A DNA stretch of 64,000 nucleotides from Sorghum bicolor. Its lineage: Eukaryota; Streptophyta; Magnoliopsida; Poales; Poaceae. The notes beneath the pieces were generated by a model that was not told the origin of the DNA, searched no databases, and worked only from the letters and a program-made list of their open reading frames with translations. The stretch spans positions 20,452,501-20,516,500 of the forward strand of contig NC_012870.2 of assembly GCF_000003195.3 (NCBI RefSeq), given 5' to 3'. Shown piece by piece: positions 12,458-24,200 of the stretch. Position numbers and translations under genes: made by a program. Position 1 is the first letter of the stretch; each line of letters opens with the position of its first letter.

Positions 12458-13132
12458 TAAATTCCACGCCACTTTTCCGGCTTGTCCTATGCGCTTGAAC
12501 CTACCGCGGTGACGGAATCCTTGTCCCCTTCGAACCAGCGGAGCCCGGCAGGACGCAGCGCCGCGCTGGACGCACGAAAGCACAAGCACATGGATGCAGT
12601 AAAAAAAAAAGAAAAACAGTGCGAATTACTAGTATATACTACTCGTAAAAGTACATTTTCCAAAAGAGTTCAGAAAAGGGCATCTCTTTTAATAACAAGT
12701 TTTTTTAAAAAAAAACTACTAGTGCTGCTGCTCCTATTGCTGTGTTGTTTTGTTGTGGTTGTCGCGTTATGTGGTGTCATCTCGATACGTGCTACGGTGC
12801 TAGGGGTATTTATTATTTTTGCAGGAATAAAACAGGATGAACACGTGGCTGAGCATGTATGCAGTCTCGAAATGGTAAAAGAACATTATAGTGGCAGTAT
12901 CTGTACCGGAATAGAAGTTGTAGAGCACTTTTTGCATCGTAAATTGGGGAGGAAGTGTTAATAAATTAAACTGCCCGTTGTCAGAATCTATGCGAGATCA
13001 TCTGCTGTTCTAGTTGTGCTCAGGTTGTTCTACTTCCCAACAAATGCCCAGAATAGAGAAAGAGAAAATTGACAGTTAAGTGGTGAATAAATATGAATGT
13101 TGATCATATTAGTGAGCATGTTGACTAGTTTA
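12458..13132. other. Unassigned; no supported gene
   Basis: A 159-codon open frame (12482-12961) spans poly-A and poly-T runs and GTT-rich DNA and has no recognisable domain. Treated as chance. 13130-13132 (TTA) is the left target copy of the MITE that follows. Confidence 0.3.
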
Positions 13133-13308
13133 GGCCCTGTTTAGATTGGAGATGAAAATTTTTTGGGTGTCACATCGGATGTGTCGGAAGAATATCGGGA
13201 GGGGTTTTTAGAAACTAATAAAAAAAATAAATTACATAGCTCGTCTGGAAAACAAATCTATTAAGTATAATTAATCTATCATTAGCACATGTGGATTAAT
13301 GTAGCACT
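13133..13308. mobile_element. Left half of a Tourist-like MITE split by the CACTA element
   Basis: Begins GGCCCTGTTTAGATT after TTA (13130-13132). Its right half resumes at 33516 and ends in AACTAAACAGGGCC followed by TTA (33683-33685). The two halves make one element of about 345 bp with a TTA target duplication. The interruption is exactly the CACTA element with its ACT duplication. Confidence 0.75.
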
Positions 13309-13368
13309 CACTACTACAGAATGAGGCATTGGTCGATGCCCAAAATCGCCAAAACCCCGGCCTTTTTA

Positions 13369-13620
13369 CAGCCCGGGGTTAAAGGCCCCTTTAACACCGG
13401 TTCGTAACACGAACCGGTGCTAAAGGGTCCTGCCCAACGGCTACTGACAGATGCTGTCGGGGCAGGGACCCTTTAGCACCGGTTCGTGTTACAAACTGGT
13501 GCTAAAGGGTCCCCTTTAGCACCGGCCAGTGCCACGGGCCAAGGCAAAGCCTTTAGCATCGGTTTGTGGGTGACCCTTTAGCACTGGTTTTTGCCCTGAA
13601 CCGATGCTAAAGGTCCGGTT
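13369..13620. repeat. CACTA left subterminal repeat block
   Basis: Several partly palindromic copies of a CCTTTAGCACCGGTTCGT-type motif alternate with their inverted form (ACCGGTGCTAAAGGG). Subterminal repeats of this kind are the usual transposase binding sites in CACTA elements. The block runs straight into a TATA-like TTTATAGG (13619-13626) and a CT-rich leader for the first gene. Confidence 0.75.
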
Positions 13621-13897
13621 TATAGGCCGGCTCCCTCCTCCCCTCTGCCCATTTGAAACCGAGAGCACCATTGCTGTTCTTTGAGCTTCTTCTTGCTTGT
13701 TCTTCATTTATTCTTCATCTCCAACGCCCATCGTTGATCTTCTTCGACTCCGTCATCGTCTCTTCGTGCTTGGAGGTGACTAACTTCAGCCTTTCTTGTC
13801 TTTTTCATGTTGTTTTTGGCTTGTGATGTTCCCATCATTTTTTAGCTCAAATCCACTTTGTTATTTTGAATCATTCACATGAATTAGTATCCATATA

Positions 13898-13899
13898 TG

Positions 13900-13936
<37 letters not shown>
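13898..13936. repeat. TA-rich microsatellite
   Basis: Imperfect TATATG/TATACA run in the probable leader or first intron upstream of the GRF gene. Confidence 0.7.
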
Positions 13937-14146
13937 CATATTTCATGGTTGACCTAGTATTAATGTAGTTTGCAAGAATGAATTATAGTATCTTTTTATG
14001 ATATTAGAAAGTAGGATAGTTTAAATTAATTGGTTTGTTAATATCACTTGATTTATTTTTATTACTACATAATGTCCATTGTATCATACATGTTTACTAG
14101 TAAATATAGAATTTATAATTGTTTAAAAATTGAGTATGGATAGTAG

Positions 14147-14669
14147 ATGGCAACCGTGACCGGGTCTTCGGTCTCTCAACGGGTTCAAAAGCGATACCGT
14201 TCGGAACTCCCTCTCATTACTTGTGGCAAGTGTGGGCAGAAAATTTTGATGGAGTACAAAGTGTCGAAAGAGGGAGTAAACAAGGGTTGTATATTCTACA
14301 AGTGTCCGGATCGTAATGTGAGTTATTTCCAGACATTTGCTTATATATGTGCATATTTTTTTAAATGATATTAATTAAACTTTTGATTCTCTCTTTTAAT
14401 TTCAGTGGGACGGTACCGGCGGATGTACAGGTTGGTACTGGAAGGAAGAATACATTGAACACATTAAGAAATCTTTTGCACAGGTGGTTGAGGCTGAAGG
14501 TGGTGAGGCAGTGAGCCGACGAAAGGAGTTCAATGATGTTGATCAAGCGAATGATCATTCTATTATAGTTGGGATCGGACGCGAACTAATTATGTTGCTT
14601 AAGTGCATTTTAGTTTTGGTTTTTTTAGTGCTAGTTGCGATTGTATTTGTTGTAGCCAAGCTTTTCTGA
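14147..14669 (+). CDS. GRF zinc-finger protein with C-terminal membrane segment (CACTA cargo), 144 aa
   Basis: Two exons, 14147-14317 and 14406-14669, joined in phase 0 over an 88 bp GT/AG intron. The start MATVTGSSVSQR is followed by a GRF-type zinc finger: CGKCG (Cys26, Cys29), YKCP (Cys53) and, in exon 2, GGCTGWYW (Cys64). The spacing and the final GWYW fit the GRF family, known for binding single-stranded nucleic acid in proteins such as TOP3A, NEIL3 and APE2. The last ~28 residues (about 115-143) are strongly hydrophobic, starting ELIMLL and ending VVAKLF, a single tail-anchor-like helix. Such GRF-plus-tail proteins are frequent predicted genes in grasses. Here it is intact and sits between the CACTA subterminal block and the transposase, so it is an element gene or captured cargo. 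A seven-codon upstream ORF at 14136 overlaps its start. Its role in transposition is unknown. Confidence 0.6.
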
Positions 14670-14764
14670 ATTAATCAACTATGTATCTTAGACATGTTGT
14701 GTAATAAGATGAGAAACTATATGTGTGCATAGTTTTCATAATATATATGTTATATTTAATACAG

Positions 14765-17700
14765 ATGGTAACACGTAATTGGATGTATAATGCCGATCGG
14801 CGCTCCGAAGAGTTCATTAATGGCGTACACTATTTCTTAAGTGTGGCCGAGACAAATAAGAGGAACGGTTTCATGTGTTGTCCATGTGCCGTGTGCGAAT
14901 TTGACGGAATATTCTAACTCAAGAACTCTTCATTCACACTTATTAAAGTCTGGTTTCGTACCAAACTATATTTGTTGGACCAAACATGGAGAAAGCGGGA
15001 TTATAATGGATGAAGGTGAAGAAGAAGAAGAAGAATTGGACCATGCCAATATTATTGCTCAGTACGGTGGCTTCAATGATGTTGCAATGGGGGGAGATAA
15101 TGAAGAAGAAGTAGCAGCAGAAGATGATCGGGGCGATGATGCTTTTGGTGATGCCATCCGTGATGCACAAAGAGAATGTGAAAGTGATAAAGAGAAAGCC
15201 AAGTTCGAGCGCATGCTAGAGGACCACAGGAAATCGCTATATCCCACCGCTGAAGAGGGGCAAAAAAAGCTGGGTACCACACTAGAATTGCTGCAATGGA
15301 AGGCAAAGAATGGTACATCTGACAAGGCATTTGGGCAGTTATTGAAGATCATAAAAAGATGCTTCCGAAAGGCAACGAATTGCCCACCACTACGTATGAA
15401 GCAAAACAGGTTGTCTGCCCTTTGGGATTAGAAATCCAGAAGATACACGCATGTCCTAATGACTGCATCCTCTACCGTGGGGAGGAATACGAGAATTTGG
15501 ATGCATGTCCAGTATGTAAGGCATCACGGTATAAGATTAGACGAGATGATCCTGGCGATGTTGAGGGTGAAGAACGTCATAGGAAGAAAATTCCTGCCAA
15601 AGTTATGTGGTATGCTCCTATAATACCACGATTAAAACGTCTGTTCAGAAATAAGGACAATGCAAAGTTGTTGCAGTGGCATAAAGAAGACCGTAAGATA
15701 GACAATATGCTGAGACACCCTGCCGATGGATCCCAGTGGAGAGCGATAGACAGAGAATTCCTAGATTTTGCAGATAATGCTAGAAACTTGCGGTTCGCCT
15801 TAAGTACAGATGGTATGAATCCTTTCGGTGAGCAGAGCAGTAGTCACAGCACTTGGCCAGTAACTCTATGTATCTACAACCTTTCTCCATGGCTATGCAT
15901 GAAGCGGAAGTTTATTATGATGCCGGTGCTTATCCAAGGACCGAAGCAACCTGGCAATGACATAGATGTCTACCTAAGGCCATTAGTTGAGGAACTTCAA
16001 CTTTTATGGAGCAAACCAGGAGTTCGCGTGTGGGATGAGTACAAACAAGAGCACTTTGACCTGCGAGCATTGCTGTTTGTAACAATCAATGATTGGCCAG
16101 CTCTGAGTAATCTTTCAGGCCAGTCAAACAAGGGATATAATGCATGCACACATTGTTATGAAGACCTTGACTGTGTATTTTTGAAAAAATGTCAAAAGGT
16201 CGTGTACCTTGGCCACCGTCGGTTTCTTCCTGTGAACCACCCAGTACGAAAGAAAGGCAAGCATTTTAAAGGCAAGGCAAACCACCGGACCAAACCTCTG
16301 AATCGAACCGGGGATGATGTACTCGAAATGGTCAAGGATATAAAAGTGGTATTTGGAAAGGGACGAGGCAGCGAACCTATTCCCAAGGATGCTAAGGGAC
16401 AGTACCCATGTGGAAGAAGAAATCCATATTTTGGGAGCTACCTTACTAGAATGTCCTAGAGGTCCGCAACGCGATCGACGTGATGCATCTGACAAAGAAT
16501 CTTTGTGTGAACTTGCTCGGATTCATGGGTGTCTACAGGAAGTCTAAGGATTCACTTGAAGCACGACAAGACTTGCAGCGCATGAAAGAACGAGACAACC
16601 TGCATCCAGAAAAGACAGATGATGGACGTCATTACTTAAGCCCTGCTAGCTACACTCTGAGCAAAGAAGAGACGGAAAGCATGTTTGAATGTCTTAGCAG
16701 CATCAAGGTCTCATCTGGATTCTCCTCCAATATCAAAGGAATAATTAATGTGCCAGAGAAGAAATTCCTGAACTTGAAGTCCCATGACTGTCACGTTCTA
16801 ATGACGCAATTGCTGCCGGTCGTTTTAAGAGGAATTTTACCTCCACACGTACGTCTAGCCACCGTAAAGCTATGTGCATTCATCAATGCAATTTCTCAGA
16901 AGGCAATCAATCCAGAGCAACTAGCTACTCTGCAGAATGATGTCGTTCAATGTCTCGTCAGCTTTGAGTTGGTGTTCCCTCCATCCTTCTTCGATATCAT
17001 GACACACCTCCTAGTTCATCTGGTCAAAGAGATTCGTATTCTCGGTCCTGTGTTCCTACACAACATGTTCCCCTTCGAGAGATTCATGGGTGTCCTAAAG
17101 AAATATGTCCATAGTCGTTCCTGGCCAGAAGGAAGCATTGCCAAGGGCTACGGAACAGAGGAGGTCATAGAGTTCTGTGTTGACTTTATTCCAGATCTTG
17201 ACCCAATTGGCATTCCTGAATCTCGACACGAGGGCAGACTCAGTGGAAAGGGAACACTTGGGAAGAAAACATATATTGGTACGGGAGACGATTACTTCAA
17301 TAAAGCACACTACACAGTTCTTCAGAACTCCTCATTGGTGGAACCATATGTTGAGGTACACAAAGATTTCCTACGGTCCCAGTGGCCCGAGAAGAATGAA
17401 GCTTGGATAATGCGTCAGCACATGGAAACTTTTGGCGATTGGTTGCGCAAAAAATGTCAAGGTGATGAAAACATTGATTAGCAGCTTTATTTGTTGGCCA
17501 GGCAACCATCATGGCATGTCCTCACGTACAAAGGGTACGAGATAAATGGTAACACATTTTACACAGTTGGCCAAGATGAAAGGAGCACCAACCAAAATAG
17601 TGGTGTACGCGTGGATGCCACGGATCCAAATGGGAACAGACAAACATATTATAGACGCATAGAAGACATATGGGAACTAGTCTATGCAGCTAATTTTAAA

Positions 17701-18132
17701 GTTCCTTTGTTCCGGTGCCAATGGGTGAAGATGACCGGAGGTGGGGTAACAGTCGACAAGGAGTATGGGATGACAACCGTGGACCTTAACAATAGTGGGT
17801 TCAAAGACGAACCATTCGTCCTTGCTGCAGACGTGAGTCAGGTGTTCTATGTCAAAGATATATCTACGAAACCAAAGAGAGGAAAAAATGATGACCACTC
17901 AATCATCAATGAGCCAAAGCGCCACATTGTCCTTTCTGGGAAAAGAAACATTGTCGGAATTGAGGACAAGTCAGACATGTCAGGCGATTACGAAAGGGAT
18001 GATCGAATTCCGCCCTTCATAGTCAACAAAGACCCAAGCATTCTATTAAACAATGAGGATACTCCATGGTTACGGCAGGATCATAACCAAGGGTCATACG
18101 TCAAGAAGAAGTTCACTGTTGTGTCGGCTTAG
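14765..18132 (+). pseudogene. TNP2-like CACTA transposase, degenerate
   Basis: It reads as a full-length grass TNP2 protein spread over three frames. The N-terminal transposase-associated domain starts MVTRNWMYN at 14765 (CPC Cys cluster). An acidic linker follows (15002-15160). The TNP2 core (Transposase_21) at about 15359-16450 includes HACPNDCILYRGEEYE and the STDGMNPF motif. A DUF4218-like part lies at about 16560-17000, and a DUF4216-like part (WHVLTYKGYEINGNTFYT) at 17510-17800. Breaks: a frameshift near 14890-14905; loss of one A in the A-run at 15353-15357; a frameshift near 16402-16408; an in-frame TAG at 16447-16449; an in-frame TAG at 17479-17481. The final stop is at 18130-18132. 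The family cuts and joins CACTA ends by binding subterminal repeats; this copy cannot make a full protein. A non-coding reading of one or two breaks as introns is possible, but no clean splice sites flank them. Confidence 0.75.
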
Positions 18133-18200
18133 CATAAAGTCATGTTTAATATTATGTGTTGTAAAATGTACGAATTCTGAGAAATGTACGAAGTCTGAGA

Positions 18201-21200
18201 ATTTGGATAATTTTGAGCCAATCCTAATCACATTTCTTTAAAATCCAAGACGGGTTTTGGTCAAACTTGGTCAAATGACAAACTAAATTACTTAAAATGA
18301 AAAAAATTTGAATACCAAGTTGTTAGATATAATCAAGATCTAAACTTTTTATATACACAACTTTTCCATTTGAGAAAGTTTAAGTTAACAATACCCACCA
18401 ATTCTTGAATCTCACACAAACTATATGAAACTATACGTGTCAATTGTGGATTTTTTACTACACCTATCCAGAACTTTCTCAAATGCAAAAATGGTCTATA
18501 TATGAAATGTAGATTTTGATGGTTGGAACAATATTGGTATTCATGATGTTTCCATTCGAGACCATTTAGGGTTCCGAAACCGCTACGTGGCTATGAATTC
18601 TGTGAAAATTCAAAATTCAGTGGTTCAAACTTTTCCAAATGGAAAGTTGACCATTAGACAAAATGTAGAACTTGATGAGTGTAACAAACTTTGTACTAAT
18701 GACTTTTCCATTTGAGACCATCTAGGGTTCGGTCAAATGGTGTTTTTGTAAAAACCAATGCTTTGACTTTGGTCAAACTTGATCAAATGGCCCATTTGAT
18801 GACTTCAAATGAAATAATTTTGAATATAAAGTTGTTAGAGATCATCAAGATCTACATTTTATATATTGTCCATTTTTACATTTGGATAATTTTGAGCCAA
18901 TCCTAATCACATTTCTTTAAAATCCAAGACGGGTTTTGGTCAAACTTGGCCAAATGACAAACTAAATTACTTAAAATGAAACAATTTTGAACACCAAGCT
19001 GTTAGATATAATCAAGATCTAAAATTTTTATATACACAACTTTTTCATTTGAGAAAGTTTAAGTTAACAATACCCACCAATTCTTGAATCTCACACAAAC
19101 TATATGAAACTATACGTGTCAATTGTGGATTTTCAACTACACCTTTCCAAAACTTTCTCAAATGCAAAAATGGTCTATATATGAAATATAGATTTTGATG
19201 AGTGGAACAATATTGGTATTCATGACTTTTCCATTCGAGACCATCTAGGGTTCCGAAACCGCTGCGTGGCTATGAATTCTGTGAAAATTCAAAATTCAGT
19301 GGTTCAAACTTTTCCAAATGGAAAGTTGACCATTAGACAAAATGTAGAACTGGATGAGTGTAACAAACTTTGTATTAATGACTTTTCTATTTGAGACCAT
19401 CTAGGGTTCGGTCAAACGGTGTTTTTGTAAAAACCAATGCTTTGACTTTGGTCAAATTTGATCAAATGACCCATTTGATGACTTCAAATGAAATAATTTT
19501 AAATATAAAATCATTAGAGATCATCAAGATCTACATTTTATATATTGTCCATTTTTACATTTGGATAATTTTGAGCCAATCCTAACCACATTTCTTTAAA
19601 ATCCAAGACGGGTTTTGGTCAAACTTGGTCAAATGACAAACTAAATTACTTAAAATGAAAAACTTTTGAACACCAAGTTGTTAGATATAATCAAGATCTA
19701 AACTTTTTATATACACAACTTTTCCATTTGATAAAGTTTAAGTTAACAATACCCACCAATTCTTGAATCTCACACAAACTATATGAAACTATACGTGTCA
19801 ATTGTGGATTTTTAACTACACCTTTCCAAAACTTTCTCAAATGCAAAAATAGTCTATATATGAAATGTAGATTTCGATGAGTGGAACAATATTGGTATTC
19901 ATGACTTTCCCATTCGAGACAATCTAGGGTTCCGAAACCGTTGCGTGGCTATGAATTCTCTAAAAATTCAAAATTCAGTGGTTCAAACTTTTCCAAATGG
20001 AAAGTTGACCATTAGACAAAATGTAGAACTTGATGTGTGTAACAAACTTTGTATTAATGACTTTTCTATTTGAGACCATCTAGGGTTCGGTCAAACGGTG
20101 TTTTTGTAAAAACCAATGCTTTGACTTTGGTCAAACTTGATCAAATGGCCCATTTGATGACTTCAAATGAAATTATTTTGAATATAAAGCTGTTAGAGAT
20201 CATCAAGATCTACATTTTATATATTGTCCATTTTTACATTTGGATAATTTTGACCCAATCCTAATCACATTTCTTTAAAATCCTAGACGGGTTTTGGTCA
20301 AACTTGGTCAAATGACAAACTAAATTACTTAAAATGAAACAATTTTGAACACCAAGTTGTTAGATATAATCAAGATCTAAACTTTTTATATACACAACTT
20401 TTCCATTTGAGAAAGTTTAAGTTAACAATACCCACCAATTCTTGAATCTCACACAAACTATATGAAACTATATGTGTCAATTGTGGATTTTCAACTACAC
20501 CTTTCCAAAACTTTCTCAAATGCAAAAATGGTCTATATATGAAATGTAGATTTCGATGAGTGGAACAATATTGGTATTGATGACTTTTCATTCGAGACCA
20601 TCTAGGGTTCCGAAACCACTGCGTGGCTATGAATTATGTGAAAATTCAAAATTCAGTAGTCCAAACTTTTCCAAATGGAAAGTTGACCATTAGACAAAAT
20701 GTAGAACTTTATGAGTGTAACAAACTTTGTATTAATGACTTTTCCATTTGAGACCATCTAGGGTTCGGTCAAATGGTGTTTTTGTAAAAACCAATGCTTT
20801 GACTTTGGTCAAACTTGATCAAATGGCCCATTTGATGACTTCAAATGAAATTATTTTGAATATAAAATTGTTAGAGATCATCAAGATCTACATTTTATAT
20901 ATTGTCCATTTTTACATTTGGATAATTTCGAGCCAATCTTAATCACATTTCTTTAAAATCCAAGACGGGTTTTGGTCAAACTTGGTCAAATGACAAACTA
21001 AATTTCTTAAAATGAAAAAAATTTGAACACCAAGTTGTTAGATATAATCAAGATCTAAACTTTTTATATACACAACTTTTCCATTTGAGAAAGTTTAAGT
21101 TAACAATACCCACCAATTCTTGAATCTCACACAAACTATATGAAACTATACGTGTCAATTGTGGATTTTCAACTACACCTTTCCAAAACTTTCTCAAATG

Positions 21201-24200
21201 CAAAAATAGTCTATATATGAAATGTAGATTTCGATGAGTGGAACAATATTGGTATTCATGACTTTCCCATTCGAGACAATCTAGGGTTCCGAAACCGTTG
21301 CGTGGCTATGAATTCTCTAAAACTTCAAAATTCAGTGGTTCAAACTTTTCCAAATGGAAAGTTGACCATTAGACAAAATGTAGAACTTGATGAGTGTAAC
21401 AAACTTTGTAATAATGACTTTTCCATTTGAGACCATCTAGGGTTCGGTCAAACGGTGTTTTTGTAAAAACCAATGCTTTGACTTTGGTCAAACTTGATCA
21501 AATGGCCCATTTGATGACTTCAAATGAAATAATTTTGAATATAAAATTGTTAGAGATCATCAAGATCTACATTTTATATACTGTCCATTTTTACATTTGG
21601 ATAATTTTGAGCCAATCCTAATCACATTTCTTTAAAATCCAAGACGGGTTTTGGTCAAACTTGGTCAAATGACAAACTAAATTACTTAAAATGAAAAAAT
21701 TTTGAATACCAAGTTGTTAGATATAATCAAGATCTAAACTTTTTATATACACAACTTTTCCATTTGAGAAAGTTTAAGTTAACAATACCCACCAATTCTT
21801 GAATCTCACACAAACTATATGAAACTATACGTGTCAATTGTGGATTTTCAACTACACCTTTCCAAAACTTTCTCAAATGCAAAAATGGTCTATATATGAA
21901 ATGTAGATTTTGATGAGTGGAACAATCTTGGTATTCATGACGTTTCCATTCGAGACCATTTAGGGTTCCGAAACCGCTACGTGACTATGAATTCTGTGAA
22001 AATTCAAAATTCAGTGGTTCAAACTTTTCCAAATGGAAAGTTGACCATTAGACAAAATGTAGAACTTGATGAGTGTAACAAACTTTGTACTAATGACTTT
22101 TCCATTTGAGACCATCTAGGGTTCGGTCAAATGGTGTTTTTGTAAAAACCAATGCTTTGACTCTGGTCAAACTTGATCAAATGGCTCATTTGATGACTTC
22201 AAGTGAAATAATTTTGAATATAAAGTTGTTAAAGATCATCAAGATCTATATTTTATATATTGTCCATTTTTACATTTGGATAATTTTGAGCCAATCCTAA
22301 TCACATTTCTTTAAAATCCAAGACGGGTTTTGGTCAAACTTGGTCAAATGACAAACTAAATTACTTAAAATGAAAAAAATTTGAATACCAAGTTGTTAGA
22401 TATAATCAAGATCTAAACTTTTTATATACACAACTTTTCCATTTGAGAAAGTTTAAGTTAACAATACCCACCAATTCTTGAATCTCACACAAACTATATG
22501 AAACTATACGTGTCAATTGTGGATTTTCAACTACACCTATCCAGAACTTTCTCAAATGCAAAAATGGTCTATATATGAAATGTAGATTTTGATGGTTGGA
22601 ACAATATTGGTATTCATGACGTTTCCATTCGAGACCATTTAGGGTTCCGAAACCGCTACGTGGCTATGAATTCTGTGAAAATTCAAAATTCAGTGGTTCA
22701 AACTTTTCCAAATGGAAAGTTGACCATTAGACAAAATGTAGAACTTGATGAGTGTAACAAACTTTGTACTAATGACTTTTCCATTTGAGACCATCTAGGG
22801 TTCGGTCAAATGGTGTTTTTGTAAAAACCAATGCTTTGACTTTGGTCAAACTTGATCAAATGGCCCATTTGATGACTTCAAATGAAATAATTTTGAATAT
22901 AAAGTTGTTATAGATCATCAAGATCTACATTTTATATATTGTCCATTTTTACATTTGGATAATTTTGAGCCAATCCTAATCACATTTCTTTAAAATCCAA
23001 GACGGGTTTTGGTCAAACTTGGTAAAATGACAAACTAAATTACTTAAAATAAAACAATTTTGAACACCAAGTTGTTAGATATAATCAAGATCTAAACTTT
23101 TTATATACACAACTTTTCCATTTGAGAAAGTTTAAGTTAACAATACCCACCAATTCTTGAATCTCACACAAACTATATGAAACTATATGTGTCAATTGTG
23201 GATTTTCAACTACACCTTTCCAAAACTTTCTCAAATGCAAAAATGGTCTATATATGAAATGTAGATTTCGTTGAGTGGAACAATATTGGTATTCATGACT
23301 TTTCCATTCGAGACCATCTAGGGTTCAGAAACCGCTGCGTGGCTATGAATTCTCTAAAAATTCAAAATTGAGTGGTTCAAACTTTTCCAAATGGAAAGTT
23401 GACCATTAGACAAAATGTAGAACTTGATGAGTGTAACAAACTTTGTATTAATGACTTTTCCATTTGAGACCATCTAGGGTTCGGTCAAACGGTGTTTTTG
23501 TAAAAACCAATGCTTTGACTTTGGTCAAACTTGATCAAATGGCCCATTTGATGACTTCAAATGAAATTATTTTGAATATAAAATTGTTAGAGATCATCAA
23601 GATCTACATTTTATATATTGTCCATTTTTACATTTGGATAATTTTGAGCCAATCCTAATCACATTTCTTTAAAATCCGAGACGGGTTTTGGTCAAACTTG
23701 GTCAAATGACAAACTAAATTACTTAAAATGAAAAAATTTTGAATACCAAGTTGTTAGATATAATCAAGATCTAAACTTTTTATGTACACAATTTTTTCAT
23801 TTGAGAAAGTTTAAGTTAACAATACCCACCAATTCTTGAATCTCACACAATTGTGTCAATTGTGGATTTTCAACTACACCTTTCCAAAACTTTCTCAAAT
23901 GCAAAAATGGTCTATATATGAAATGTAGATTTCGATGAGTGGAACAATATTGGTATTGATGACTTTTCATTCGAGACCATCTAGGGTTCCGAAACCACTG
24001 CGTGGCTATGAATTCTGTGAAAATTCAAAATTCAGTAGTTCAAACTTTTCCAAATGGAAAGTTGACCATTAGACAAAATGTAGAACTTGATGAGTGTAAC
24101 AAACTTTGTATTAATGACTTTTCCATTTGAGACCATCTAGGGTTCGGTCAAACGGTGTTTTTTGTAAAAACCAATGCTTTGACTTTGGTCAAACTTGATC

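Noticed and set aside
12482..12961. A 159-codon open frame
   Set aside because: It spans poly-A and poly-T tracts and has no recognisable domain or leader.
13369..13620. Direct and inverted short repeats resembling a CRISPR array
   Set aside because: The spacing is irregular, the genome is a plant, and the repeats are CACTA subterminal motifs.
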